In this document: one piece after another, positions 1 through 8,656 of the stretch
Numbering within the stretch: the first letter of the stretch is position 1
Layout: each line of letters begins with the position of its first letter
From: Bacteroidales bacterium
Lineage (GTDB): Bacteria; Bacteroidota; Bacteroidia; Bacteroidales; Dysgonomonadaceae
DNA length: 24,917 nt
Assembly: GCA_012841425.1 (NCBI GenBank)
Contig: DUUR01000178.1
Location: 1-24,917 of the forward strand
Direction of reading: 5' to 3'
The notes under the pieces: model-generated
The model's database searches: none
What the model was told of the DNA's origin: nothing
What the model saw: only the letters and a program-made list of their open reading frames with translations
Program-made: the position numbers and the translations under genes

Positions 1-434
1 CTAAAATAAGCAGGAACGGTAATTACGGCCTCTTTAACCTCTTGTCCCAGGTGATCCTCGGCAGTTTTTTTCATTTTCTGCAATACAATCGCTGAAATTT
101 CTTGAGGCGTAAATAAAGTACCATTAATATCAACACGTGGAGTGTTGTTATCACCTTTGGCAACCTTATAAGGTACCCTCCCAATTTCCTTTTGAACTTG
201 CTCATATGTTTCACCCATAAATGTTTTTATGGAAGATATTGTATTGGTTGGGTTAGTAATTGCCTGACGTTTTGCAGGATCTCCCACTTTACGCTCTCCA
301 TTATCCATAAAAGCAACTACTGAAGGAGTTGTACGCTTCCCTTCATTATTAGGAATAACAACTGGTTCACTTCCTTCCATTACGGAAACACATGAATTTG
401 TTGTTCCTAAGTCTATTCCGATTATTTTTCCCAT
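1..434 (-). CDS. dnaK: Chaperone DnaK (Hsp70), N-terminal part, cut by window edge
   Basis: ATP-dependent cytosolic Hsp70 chaperone that works with DnaJ and GrpE. Only the first 144 codons are present, because the gene runs off the left edge. Read on the minus strand from the ATG at 434, the protein begins [20 protein letters not shown], the phosphate-1 loop of the actin-like ATPase fold. It continues with the Hsp70 blocks [22 protein letters not shown] and, at the edge, [10 protein letters not shown]. The start is secure: it gives the canonical Hsp70 N-terminus and lies about 30 bases downstream of a good Bacteroidota promoter. No damage is visible in this part. The gene is divergent from the DUF4301 gene across a 227-base gap. 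I see no CIRCE-type inverted repeat in the leader, so heat control, if any, is not evident here. Confidence 0.97.
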   Translation of the reverse strand, partial: MGKIIGIDLGTTNSCVSVMEGSEPVVIPNNEGKRTTPSVVAFMDNGERKVGDPAKRQAITNPTNTISSIKTFMGETYEQVQKEIGRVPYKVAKGDNNTPRVDINGTLFTPQEISAIVLQKMKKTAEDHLGQEVKEAVITVPAYF

Positions 435-463
435 AGTTTGTTATATTTTAATTTTTGTATGTT

Positions 464-494
464 CAAATTTATGTTCGCTTTTCTTTACACACAA
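464..494 (-). promoter_or_regulatory. dnaK promoter, Bacteroidota type (-33/-7)
   Basis: On the minus strand, TTG (494-492), a 20-base spacer and TAAATTTG (471-464) match the primary sigma consensus of the phylum, TTG-N19/21-TAnnTTTG. Transcription would begin about 20-25 bases before the dnaK ATG at 434. Seen by eye, not scored. Confidence 0.6.
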
Positions 495-613
495 TTGTTT
501 TCAAATGTTGTGCCAAAAATCATTAAATGTAATATTCTGCCATTATGACGTAGTTGAAAGGTAAAAGAATTAAGATTTTTTTTGCGAAATTCAAATTTTC
601 GGTGAGTTTTGTA

Positions 614-621
614 TATCTTTG
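614..621 (+). promoter_or_regulatory. -7 element for the DUF4301-porE pair
   Basis: TATCTTTG fits TAnnTTTG and lies 40 bases before the ATG at 662. No TTG is found at the proper distance upstream, so only the -7 half is supported. Confidence 0.4.
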
Positions 622-661
622 AAGAACTGATTTCTGGGAAGTTTTATAAAATTCAAACATT

Positions 662-2179
662 ATGTACACAGAACAAGATATTAATTTATTAAACCTAAAA
701 GGTATTTCCAAAGAACAAATTGAATCACAGTTGGAAAATTTTAAAAAAGGGTTTCCTTTCTTAGAAATTGTTTCTGCTGCCCGTGTTGGTAGTGGAATTT
801 TAAAAGTTGATAATAATGAAGAAAAGAATTATCTGAAAAAATGGGACGAGTTTTTACAAAGCAATAAAACTGTCACCAAATTTGTTCCTGCGTCGGGTGC
901 AGCAAGTAGAATGTTTAAGGATCTTTTTTCATTTTATTACTCAGATGAAAAGGTACCTACAACTAACTTTGTGAAAACGTTTTTTCAGCGTATTCATGAG
1001 TTTTCATTCTTTTCGGCTTTAGATAATATATGCACCGAGCTGTATGATCAAACTATAGATCAGCTATGTACTCAAGATAGATACAAAGACGTTCTAAAGG
1101 CTTTACTTTCAGATGAAGGAAAAAACTATGCTAATAAGCCCAAAGGATTGTTGCTCTTTCATAGATATCCCGAAGGTAACCGTACACCTGCTGGCGAGCA
1201 TTTAACAGAAGGAGTGTTTTATGCCAAAAATGCAGATAATATTGTAAACATACATTTCACAGTTTCTGAAGAGCATTTGGAGATGTTTGAACTTCTTATT
1301 GCTGCAAGGAGATTGAATTATGAATTAAAGCTCAACACGAAGTTTAATGTTTCATTTAGTATACAGAAGTCTTCAACCGATACAATAGCTGTCGACATTA
1401 ATAATGAGCCATTTCGTGAAGAAGATGGCACCCTTTTATTCCGTCCAGGAGGTCATGGCGCACTCATAGAGAATCTTAACGATATCAATTCTGATGTTAT
1501 TTTCATAAAGAATATAGATAATGTTGTTCCCGATAGATTAAAGGAAAGTGAAGCTCATTACAAGAAACTACTTGCAGGGGTATTAGTAACAATGCAAGAA
1601 AGAGCACATGATTATTTGGAAATACTCGATTCAGGTGATTTTAATAGTGAAGATCTAAACGAAATGCTTTCATTCACAAAGAATGAATTGAATATACAAA
1701 GCTCAACAGAGTTCGCTTCTGATGATGATCTAAAGAAATATTTAAAACAGAAACTCGATAGGCCATTTCGTGTGTGCGGTATGGTAAAGAATGAAGGTGA
1801 GCCAGGTGGCGGACCTTTTATTGTGAAAAACAGTGATGGAACTGCATCACCTCAGATACTAGAAAGCTCACAGATTAATAAAGACGACAAGAACTCTATG
1901 GATTTATTCAACAACGGTTCTCATTTTAATCCCGTAGATGTTGTGTGTGGAGTGAAATGCTATCAAAATAATAAATTCAACTTAACAAAATATGTAGATT
2001 CAACCACTGGCTTTATTTCAAATAAGTCTAAAGATGGTAAGGAGTTAAAAGCCTTGGAGCTGCCAGGTTTATGGAATGGAGCAATGAGCAATTGGAATAC
2101 CATTTTTGTAGAAGTTCCAGTCTCTACATTTAACCCTGTTAAAACTGTAAACGATTTGCTTCGACCAGAACATCAATGA
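662..2179 (+). CDS. DUF4301 family protein, possible nucleotidyltransferase-like enzyme
   Basis: A 505-residue protein without signal peptide or membrane segment, so probably cytoplasmic. I recognise it as DUF4301, a Bacteroidota family without an assigned function. Conserved-looking stretches are PASGAASRM (residues 76-84), HRYPEGNRTPAGEH near 170, FRPGGHGALIENLND (260 onward), IKNIDN with D286, and GEPGGGPF in the C-terminal third. The order of a glycine/alanine-rich loop, a PGGHG segment and a following IDN aspartate resembles sugar-1-phosphate nucleotidyltransferases of the UDP-sugar pyrophosphorylase kind; that is my inference, not a known activity. The stop overlaps the start of the next gene by four bases (ATGA), so the two are probably translated together. 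The ATG at 662 follows a -7 element by 40 bases and is the natural start. Confidence 0.85.
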   Translation: MYTEQDINLLNLKGISKEQIESQLENFKKGFPFLEIVSAARVGSGILKVDNNEEKNYLKKWDEFLQSNKTVTKFVPASGAASRMFKDLFSFYYSDEKVPTTNFVKTFFQRIHEFSFFSALDNICTELYDQTIDQLCTQDRYKDVLKALLSDEGKNYANKPKGLLLFHRYPEGNRTPAGEHLTEGVFYAKNADNIVNIHFTVSEEHLEMFELLIAARRLNYELKLNTKFNVSFSIQKSSTDTIAVDINNEPFREEDGTLLFRPGGHGALIENLNDINSDVIFIKNIDNVVPDRLKESEAHYKKLLAGVLVTMQERAHDYLEILDSGDFNSEDLNEMLSFTKNELNIQSSTEFASDDDLKKYLKQKLDRPFRVCGMVKNEGEPGGGPFIVKNSDGTASPQILESSQINKDDKNSMDLFNNGSHFNPVDVVCGVKCYQNNKFNLTKYVDSTTGFISNKSKDGKELKALELPGLWNGAMSNWNTIFVEVPVSTFNPVKTVNDLLRPEHQ

Positions 2180-4140
2180 GGCTTTTCCAAATAATCTGTT
2201 TTATGTTTAGCCTGATAATGATGCTATCATGCAATCAGGCTAAATTATCTGATGCCAGAGATCAGTACGTGAGAGGCGATTATTACTCTGCAAGTCAAAT
2301 ATATAGAAAGCTATATACAGAGAGTAGAGACAAGGATAATGCTATTAGAGGAGTCATAGCTTTTGAGATGGCAGAAGTTTACAGAAAATTAAATCGTTCT
2401 CCACTTGCACTAAACGCATACAAAAACGCAATACGATATGAGTACCCCGATAGTACAGTCTACTTAAGGTATGCTCAAATGCTTCATAAAGAGGGTGAGT
2501 ATGATCAAGCAATAGAATTTTACAGTAAATTTTTAAGCCTAAGTCCAGATAATCGACTAGCACAAAACGGAATGGAAGGCGCTTCTTTGTCATTATTATG
2601 GCAGGATGAAAATAGAAAAGAGATTGAAATAACATATTCAGAACTTTTCAATTCTAATAGAGGAGAATTTAGTCCCATCTTAGCTCACGACGATAAAGCA
2701 CTTTATTTTAATTCTTCAAGAAACGATGCGGTGGGAGATACTAACAGTCCCATTACAGGAGTTAAATATAACGATATATATATAGCCGATAAGAATGCTA
2801 TTGGCGAATGGCAAAAACCTAAACGGTTATCTTCAGAAATAAATACAGAATTTGATGAGGGCACACCATCTATTACCAAAAACGGTAAACTCATGTTCTA
2901 CACACATAGCTCTCCTGGTCCTAGCAAACCATCTGTTAGTAAGATCTATGTCTCAAGACGGATTAATGGCACTTGGAGCATTGGAAGCGAATTAGAACTA
3001 GCGCAGAATGACTCCATATCACTATTTGCACACCCATCAATCTCTTCTACCGGAGAGTACCTTTACTTTGTATCAGATATGCTTGGAGGATATGGCGGAA
3101 AGGATATATGGAGGGCAAAGCTTACAAATGACATTGAACCAATGTTCATCGAAAATCTTGGGCCAGTAATAAATACACCCGCAGATGAAATGTTTCCTTA
3201 TTTAAGAAACGATACAACTCTCTATTTTTCTTCCGATGGACATCCAGGAATGGGAGGTCTCGATATTTTTGTTGCAAGAAAACAGAATAACTCAGATCAG
3301 TGGAATGTTCAGAATATTAAACCTCCCATAAATTCATCGTACGACGATTTTGGGATAACATTTAAAAAGAACGCAGACGAGGGATTCTTTAGTTCAAATA
3401 GAAATGATACCAGAGGTTATGATCACATATATTATTTTAAGATTCCAGATAATAGCATTGTTGTTGAGGGTATTGTTGTTGATCATGAAGATGAGTATTT
3501 ATATGGAGCTACCGTTTTGGTTGCGGGAAGTGATGGTTTGCAGCAATCCTTAAAAACTAACAAAAAAGGCGAATATAGTTTTGTGGCAAATGCTGGAAGC
3601 AACTATCTATTAATGGCTATAACAGAGGGGTTTCTCAATCAAGAGCAATCACTTAAAATAGGTCATAATGTTTCTGATACATTATATTATGTAGATTTTG
3701 AGATGATTCCATATAATAAACCAATAGTTTTAGAAAATATATTCTACGATTTCGATAGCGCATTGCTTAAGGATGAGTCGAAGGATGAGCTAGATGGTTT
3801 AATTGATATATTAAACGAGCATCCCAGTGTTGTAATTGAGCTGAAAGCACATACCGACAGATGGGGAAGTGAAGATTACAACTATTCTCTCTCACTCAAT
3901 CGTGCACAATCTGTAAAAGATTATTTGACTAATCATGGTATTAATAAAGAAAGAATAATTGCAATAGCTGTTGGCAAGAATGAATCAAAAAGAATTACTT
4001 CGTCAATTGCATCTAAATATAATTTTTTAAACGAAGGTGACGTGCTCACCGAAGAGAGAATTAAGATGTTTTCTATAGAGCATCAAGAGATAGCCGATCA
4101 ATTAAATCGTCGTACTGAGTTTAAAGTAATTGATTTTTAA
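2176..4140 (+). CDS. porE: PorE-like lipoprotein: TPR, PD40 propeller, CRD and OmpA domains
   Basis: A 654-residue outer-membrane-associated lipoprotein with the architecture described for PorE of Porphyromonas gingivalis, a type IX secretion component thought to tie the machine to peptidoglycan. The signal peptide ends in a lipobox, MLSC, with Cys19. TPR-like helices cover about 25-135, and PD40/WD40-like propeller blades about 150-420 (repeated YFSSDG, FNSSRND and FFSSNRND motifs). A carboxypeptidase-regulatory-like beta domain covers about 429-505 and an OmpA-C domain 519-654. In the last, D561 (HTDR) and R576 (LNRAQS) are 15 apart, as in OmpA proteins that grip diaminopimelate. The start overlaps the DUF4301 stop by four bases. 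Several Bacteroidota OmpA/PD40 paralogs share parts of this layout; the full four-domain order and the gld genes in the window favour PorE, but orthology is inferred. Confidence 0.75.
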   Translation: MRLFQIICFMFSLIMMLSCNQAKLSDARDQYVRGDYYSASQIYRKLYTESRDKDNAIRGVIAFEMAEVYRKLNRSPLALNAYKNAIRYEYPDSTVYLRYAQMLHKEGEYDQAIEFYSKFLSLSPDNRLAQNGMEGASLSLLWQDENRKEIEITYSELFNSNRGEFSPILAHDDKALYFNSSRNDAVGDTNSPITGVKYNDIYIADKNAIGEWQKPKRLSSEINTEFDEGTPSITKNGKLMFYTHSSPGPSKPSVSKIYVSRRINGTWSIGSELELAQNDSISLFAHPSISSTGEYLYFVSDMLGGYGGKDIWRAKLTNDIEPMFIENLGPVINTPADEMFPYLRNDTTLYFSSDGHPGMGGLDIFVARKQNNSDQWNVQNIKPPINSSYDDFGITFKKNADEGFFSSNRNDTRGYDHIYYFKIPDNSIVVEGIVVDHEDEYLYGATVLVAGSDGLQQSLKTNKKGEYSFVANAGSNYLLMAITEGFLNQEQSLKIGHNVSDTLYYVDFEMIPYNKPIVLENIFYDFDSALLKDESKDELDGLIDILNEHPSVVIELKAHTDRWGSEDYNYSLSLNRAQSVKDYLTNHGINKERIIAIAVGKNESKRITSSIASKYNFLNEGDVLTEERIKMFSIEHQEIADQLNRRTEFKVIDF

Positions 4141-4179
4141 GAATTCATAAATAGAAATCATAATCTCCAAAATAATATG

Positions 4180-4187
4180 TAATTTTG
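4180..4187 (+). promoter_or_regulatory. -7 element for the recN operon
   Basis: TAATTTTG fits TAnnTTTG and lies 45 bases before the recN ATG. No TTG is found at the usual upstream spacing, so this is a weak call. Confidence 0.35.
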
Positions 4188-4232
4188 TTCGGCGCACAAC
4201 AAAAAAATAGCTTGTTTGTATAAGAGAGATAT

Positions 4233-5894
4233 ATGCTAAAATCATTATATATAGAGAATTATGCTTTAATTGATTCGCTTAATATTAAGTTTGAAGCCGG
4301 ATTAAATGTCATTACTGGCGAAACAGGTGCAGGAAAATCAATTATACTTGGTGCTCTTTCACTTATACTTGGCCAGCGAGCCGACAGCAGACATATTAAG
4401 CATAATGAAAAAAGATCTGTGATAGAGGGTGTTTTTCATATTTCCGACTATAACTTAAAACCTTTTTTTGATGAACGCGATTGGCTATTTGATGATAAAG
4501 AATGCATTTTGCGTCGCGAAATATGGACCAGTGGCAAATCTAGGGCATTTGTTAACGACTCTCCTGTACTATTGAATGATCTGAAGGAGTTGGCCGATAA
4601 ATTAATAGATATTCACTCACAGCATCAGAATCTTGCATTGAGTGATAACCTCTTTCAGCTAAAGATAGTTGATGCTTTGGCCAATACAGTCAAAGAACTC
4701 GAAGAGTACGAAAAGGCTTACTCTAAGTATATAGTATCAAAAAAAGCATTAATGGATCTACAATCTGAATCACAGAAAAGTAGAGAAGAAGAGGATTTCC
4801 TAAGATTTCAATACGATATTTTAAAAGAAGCGAATCTTAAAGTTGGAGAACAAGAGCAGCTCGAAATAGAACTAGAAGCCCTTACTCATTCAGAAGAGAT
4901 AAAATCTGCTCTGTTTTATACAACTAGTCTCCTTTTGGAAGGAGATAACAGTATTGAGTCACAACTTAGAGCTGTTGGAGATAAGCTACAAGGCATAGAA
5001 AGGGTATATCCAAAAGTTTCTGAACTAACAGAGAGGGTAAAGTCTGCTTATATCGATATGAAGGATGTTAGGGAAGAGGCTTCAAGGCTTTTCGAGACTA
5101 TTGAATTTGATCAGGAACGTCAGGATTTTATAGAAAATAGATTAAGCACAATCTATGAACTTCTGAAGAAACACACTGTTACTACTGTTGATGATCTTAT
5201 AATTTTGGAGAACCAGATTGCACTTCAATTGGCAAATATAGAGTCATATGATCAACAGTTATCAGCTTTAGAAAAAGAGACTTTAGCAAATAAAGAGTTG
5301 ATGCTAGAGAAAGGAAAAGTGTTGAGTGAAAAGCGCAAATCATCGTCAGTCAGCATTGAAAAGCAACTAATCGAAAAGCTATCCTTTTTAAAAATGGCAA
5401 ATACTCGTTTTGTTTGTGATTATAAAGAAAAGAAAATTCCAGACAATACTGGTATCGACAATCTTCAATTTTTATTCTCTGCTAATAAAAACAGCAGTTT
5501 ACAACCTGTCTCTGATATCGCATCTGGTGGTGAGATATCTAGATTGATGTTGTGCCTAAAAGCTATGATTACCGGAGCGGTAGCACTGCCAGCAATAATC
5601 TTTGATGAGATTGATACCGGAACTTCTGGTGATGTTGCCGATATGGTAGGAGCTATTATGAAAGAGATGAGTAGTGATATGCAAGTTATTGTTATAACCC
5701 ATCTTCCGCAAATTGCATCTAAAGGCGATGTGCACTTTAAAGTGTACAAAGAAGAAACCGATTTGGAGATGACTACTAATATAAAGGTGCTAACTTCATC
5801 AGAAAAGATAGAAGAGATTGCAGGAATGCTAAGCGGAGCTAAAATTACCAAAGAGGCATTGCAAAATGCAAGAGTAATGCTTGGTGTGCAATGA
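4233..5894 (+). CDS. recN: DNA repair protein RecN
   Basis: SMC-like ATPase that acts early in recombinational repair of double-strand breaks. The 553 residues match the family length. The N-terminal ATPase half has Walker A GETGAGKS (29-36) and the RecN opening LYIENYALID. Residues about 155-400 are charged and helical, the short coiled-coil arms. The C-terminal half has the ABC signature ASGGEISR (430-437), Walker B AIIFDEIDTG (454-463) and the HLPQIA segment typical of RecN. The ATG at 4233 is fixed by that conserved N-terminus. It is first in a same-strand run with the rRNA methyltransferase, ridA and the yccF-like gene; the gap to the next gene is 43 bases. No LexA-type operator is apparent upstream. 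Confidence 0.96.
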   Translation: MLKSLYIENYALIDSLNIKFEAGLNVITGETGAGKSIILGALSLILGQRADSRHIKHNEKRSVIEGVFHISDYNLKPFFDERDWLFDDKECILRREIWTSGKSRAFVNDSPVLLNDLKELADKLIDIHSQHQNLALSDNLFQLKIVDALANTVKELEEYEKAYSKYIVSKKALMDLQSESQKSREEEDFLRFQYDILKEANLKVGEQEQLEIELEALTHSEEIKSALFYTTSLLLEGDNSIESQLRAVGDKLQGIERVYPKVSELTERVKSAYIDMKDVREEASRLFETIEFDQERQDFIENRLSTIYELLKKHTVTTVDDLIILENQIALQLANIESYDQQLSALEKETLANKELMLEKGKVLSEKRKSSSVSIEKQLIEKLSFLKMANTRFVCDYKEKKIPDNTGIDNLQFLFSANKNSSLQPVSDIASGGEISRLMLCLKAMITGAVALPAIIFDEIDTGTSGDVADMVGAIMKEMSSDMQVIVITHLPQIASKGDVHFKVYKEETDLEMTTNIKVLTSSEKIEEIAGMLSGAKITKEALQNARVMLGVQ

Positions 5895-5937
5895 TATATA
5901 TAAGAATAACAAATTGTGGAATATAATTATAACTTAA

Positions 5938-6684
5938 ATGAGAAATAAAGAGATGATTTTTGGCATCCGTGCCGTAATAGAGGCAATTGATGCAGGAAAA
6001 GATATTGATAAAGTATTGATTAGGAGAGAACTTTCGGGCGATTTAATAATTGAGCTTCAACAACTGTTACGCGATTATGAAATACCCATGCAAAAAGTTC
6101 CTGTTGAGCGTATCGATAGAATAACTCGTAAAAATCATCAAGGTGTTATTGCATTCACTTCTGCTGTAACTTATCATAAGCTCGAAAATATTATTCCACA
6201 ATTATATGAAGAAGGGAAAAACCCATTTATTCTAGTGTTAGATGGACTAACCGATGTTAGAAACTTTGGTGCTATTGCACGTACATGCGAGGTTGCTGGG
6301 GTTGATGCAATAGTTATACCATCACGTGGAAGTGTTACGGTTAACAGTGACGCAGTTAAAACTTCTGCAGGTGCCCTGCATACTATACCTGTGTGTAGAG
6401 AAAAAAGTTTAAAAGAAGCAGTAGTTCTCCTTAAAAACAGTGGGATTAAAGTAATTGCTGCTACAGAAAAAGCTGCTACTGTATACACTAGCTCAGATAT
6501 GAGCATACCTATTGCAGTTGTTATGGGCTCTGAAGACGAAGGTATCTCAAATGAGATTATTAGAATAAGTGATGAGTTGATAAAGCTACCTCAATTTGGA
6601 AAAATTCAATCACTGAACGTATCAGTTGCAGCAGGTGTTATAATCTATGAGGGTTTAAGGCAGAGGCAAGAGTCTGCCCTTTGA
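5938..6684 (+). CDS. rlmB: TrmH/SpoU family RNA 2'-O-methyltransferase, RlmB type
   Basis: SPOUT-fold enzyme that moves a methyl group from S-adenosylmethionine to a ribose 2'-OH; by homology the target is a guanosine of 23S rRNA (G2251 in E. coli). Its 248 residues have a small N-terminal L30e-like substrate-binding domain (about 1-80, FGIRAVIEAI at the front) and a C-terminal knotted domain. The three SpoU motifs are present: NFGAIARTCE (109-118) with R115, GSEDEGIS (197-204) and SLNVSVAAG (225-233). It lies between recN and ridA in a probable operon. Exact RNA specificity cannot be read from the sequence; TrmH or RlmB-like paralogs with other targets are the alternative. Confidence 0.9.
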   Translation: MRNKEMIFGIRAVIEAIDAGKDIDKVLIRRELSGDLIIELQQLLRDYEIPMQKVPVERIDRITRKNHQGVIAFTSAVTYHKLENIIPQLYEEGKNPFILVLDGLTDVRNFGAIARTCEVAGVDAIVIPSRGSVTVNSDAVKTSAGALHTIPVCREKSLKEAVVLLKNSGIKVIAATEKAATVYTSSDMSIPIAVVMGSEDEGISNEIIRISDELIKLPQFGKIQSLNVSVAAGVIIYEGLRQRQESAL

Positions 6685-6710
6685 TATACAATAATTATAA
6701 TTAAAATGAT

Positions 6711-7088
6711 ATGAAAAAACTAATATCTACAAACAGTGCACCAGCAGCTATCGGACCATATAGCCAAGCAATAGAAGTTAACGGAGTAATTTACTTGTCT
6801 GGCATGCTTCCAATCGACTGTGTTACGGGAGATTTTGTTTCTGGAGGAATAATGGAACAAACAACCCAGATATTTGTAAATATTAAAGCAGTTCTCTCTG
6901 CTGCAGGTGTTAATATTAACAATGTAGTAAAAACTACAGTGTTTTTAAGTGATATTTCTCTTTTTGATGGAATGAATCAAGTCTATTCAAAACAATTTAC
7001 AGAACCATTTCCAGCCAGATCTACAGTAGCTGTTAAAGGTCTTCCAAAAAATGCACTTGTCGAAATTGAAGTAATTGCTGTAAAATGA
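6711..7088 (+). CDS. ridA: RidA family enamine/imine deaminase
   Basis: Small cytosolic trimeric enzyme that hydrolyses reactive 2-aminoacrylate and related enamines released by pyridoxal-phosphate enzymes. Its 125 residues are the usual length. The opening APAAIGPYSQA, R103 in PARSTVAV (equivalent to the substrate-binding Arg105 of E. coli RidA) and E120 in VEIEVIA mark an active RidA-type member. It starts 26 bases after the methyltransferase stop, and its own stop overlaps the next start by four bases (ATGA), so it is probably translated together with the YccF-domain gene. No anomalies. Confidence 0.95.
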   Translation: MKKLISTNSAPAAIGPYSQAIEVNGVIYLSGMLPIDCVTGDFVSGGIMEQTTQIFVNIKAVLSAAGVNINNVVKTTVFLSDISLFDGMNQVYSKQFTEPFPARSTVAVKGLPKNALVEIEVIAVK

Positions 7089-7459
7089 AGACTCTAGGTA
7101 ACATTATCTGGATAGTATTTGGTGGATTTATTATAGCTATTGAATACGTAATAGGCAGTATCGCACTGATGGTTACAATAATAGGGATACCCTTTGGTAT
7201 TCAGTCGCTCAAGATTGCCGAGTTGGCCCTATGGCCATTTGGTAAAAAAATAAAGCATAAACAACCAGCATCTGGTTGCTTGTCAGTTATAATGAATATT
7301 ATATGGTTCTTTGTAGGAGGGCTTCCCATTATTCTAACGCATCTACTATTTGGCCTACTTTTTTATATAACAATAATCGGAATCCCATTTGGGCATCAAC
7401 ATTTTAAGTTGATGAGATTAGCCATCAGTCCGTTTGGCAAAGAAGTAGTATACAGATAG
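7085..7459 (+). CDS. yccF: YccF-domain inner membrane protein with two domain copies
   Basis: A 124-residue integral membrane protein of unknown function with two copies of the YccF domain. Copy 1 (about 5-54) and copy 2 (about 69-119) share the pattern NIIW, a hydrophobic stretch, then TIIGIPFG and a PFGK segment, joined by a short lysine-rich linker. This doubled layout is the normal one for E. coli YccF-like proteins. The start overlaps the ridA stop by four bases. It ends eight bases from the stop of the convergent tatC, with no terminator visible between them. Confidence 0.88.
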   Translation: MKTLGNIIWIVFGGFIIAIEYVIGSIALMVTIIGIPFGIQSLKIAELALWPFGKKIKHKQPASGCLSVIMNIIWFFVGGLPIILTHLLFGLLFYITIIGIPFGHQHFKLMRLAISPFGKEVVYR

Positions 7460-7467
7460 AATATTAA

Positions 7468-8289
7468 CTAATCAATTACTGATGGTAATGTGTCTTCCTC
7501 TTCAGGTGGGTCTTTCGTTACAACAAAGGCGCTAATTTCCCATAGAGCATAAATGGGTAGTGTTACAACAAAAAGCGAAAATGGGTCACCTGATGGTGTT
7601 ATAAGTGCTGCGGCTACTAAAGAGCCTACTATTGCGTGTCTACGGTATTTCTTAAAGAATGATCTATATATCAACCCAAGGCTCGATAGCAACCAAAATA
7701 CCAGAGGTAGCTCAAATACCAATCCCATTATGAGTATTAAAGTATAGAAGTTGTTCATATATGAGTCTAAAGAAATCATATTGTCTATCGACTCGCTCAG
7801 TTCAAAAGTGATTAAGAAGCGGAAAATTAGTGGAAATACAATAAAATATCCAACTAAACATCCAATTATGAACATGAAGCCACCAAATCCAAATGCCTTT
7901 TTAACTCCTCTTGCTTCGTTGTCATAAAGCGCAGGACTTACAAATTTCCAAATTTCAAATAGTGTAAATGGGATAGTGCAAAGCACTCCAAATGCAAATG
8001 ATGTAGAGATGTATGTCATGAACTGTGTAGTCATGTTTATATTCAACAGCTCCACTCTAAACGAGTCAGCAGAGAAGTCGGGTAAAAAAGGAATATATTT
8101 ACCAGCTCTCTCAAAAAATTTATAGGTTACAAAATCAGAATTTCGTGGTGCAAGTATAACAGAATCAAATATATGTGGTATAATAATAAATCCCACTATA
8201 GAGAAAACTACTACCGCAATAAGAATACGAATTATAGTCCACCTGAATTCCTCCAAATGGTCCCAAAAGGACATCTCTTTTTCTGCCAT
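7468..8289 (-). CDS. tatC: Sec-independent protein translocase TatC
   Basis: Six-helix inner membrane protein that recognises twin-arginine signal peptides of folded exported proteins. The 273 residues contain the N-terminal cytosolic motif HLEEFR (11-16, HLxELR in most TatC). They also contain KFVSPALYDNE (115-125), with F116 and E125 matching F94 and E103 of the E. coli signal-peptide site, E193 within a transmembrane helix (FELPL) and TPSGD (231-235). F116 lies 22 residues further along than F94 in E. coli, so the first periplasmic loop (about 45-90) is enlarged. The C-terminus is acidic (PPEEEDTLPS). It follows tatA by 38 bases and forms a tatAC pair; no separate tatB is present. Confidence 0.96.
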   Translation of the reverse strand: MAEKEMSFWDHLEEFRWTIIRILIAVVVFSIVGFIIIPHIFDSVILAPRNSDFVTYKFFERAGKYIPFLPDFSADSFRVELLNINMTTQFMTYISTSFAFGVLCTIPFTLFEIWKFVSPALYDNEARGVKKAFGFGGFMFIIGCLVGYFIVFPLIFRFLITFELSESIDNMISLDSYMNNFYTLILIMGLVFELPLVFWLLSSLGLIYRSFFKKYRRHAIVGSLVAAALITPSGDPFSLFVVTLPIYALWEISAFVVTKDPPEEEDTLPSVID

Positions 8290-8327
8290 AGATATACTTT
8301 AGACTATATTTTTAGGCTGTTTTATAG

Positions 8328-8537
8328 TTACTTTTCTCCTGTTGAAGAGGTTTTGTGATCTGTTGTATCTGCTTTAATATCTTCCTCTATATCATTAAGT
8401 CCCTTCTTGAAAGAATTAATTCCTTTACCTAAACCTTTCATGAACTCAGGGATTTTCTTGCCACCAAAAAGAATTAAGATAACGATAACTATAATAGGTA
8501 TTTCCCAACCGTTTAAATTTATAAGTAATGGATTCAT
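8328..8537 (-). CDS. tatA: Twin-arginine translocase pore subunit TatA
   Basis: Single-span membrane protein that oligomerises with TatC during transport of folded proteins. The 69 residues show a hydrophobic helix (about 12-24), the hinge FGGKKIPE (24-31, FGxxxLPE in most members), a basic amphipathic helix (FMKGLGKGINSFKKG) and an acidic, polar tail. It is directly upstream of tatC. With no other TatA/B gene nearby, it may serve both TatA and TatB roles, as in minimal TatAC systems; that is inference. Confidence 0.94.
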   Translation of the reverse strand: MNPLLINLNGWEIPIIVIVILILFGGKKIPEFMKGLGKGINSFKKGLNDIEEDIKADTTDHKTSSTGEK

Positions 8538-8597
8538 TTTGTGTTATTTGTTTTTATTTATAATCGATTATTAATTTCTGGATTACACCAGATGTTA

Positions 8598-8605
8598 CAA
8601 ATGTA
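8598..8605 (-). promoter_or_regulatory. -7 element for tatAC
   Basis: On the minus strand TACATTTG fits TAnnTTTG and lies about 60 bases before the tatA start, in the 119-base gap between tatA and the upstream nuclease-like gene. No TTG at the expected -33 spacing. Confidence 0.35.
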
Positions 8606-8656
8606 TGTGATATTTGTGAAATATACCACTGATTTAATATAAAGTTTAAAAAAACG

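Noticed and set aside
5465..5851. 128-codon open frame antisense to recN
   Set aside because: It lies opposite the RecN signature and Walker B region, which is under coding constraint on the plus strand; no promoter or recognisable protein.
7475..7489. ATTAC/GTAAT inverted repeat between the yccF-like gene and tatC
   Set aside because: Five base pairs, AT-rich, within the tatC 3' coding end and with no T-tract; not a credible terminator.
8577..8592. Small inverted repeat TCTGG/CCAGA upstream of tatA
   Set aside because: Only five base pairs with a six-base loop and no T-run; common by chance.
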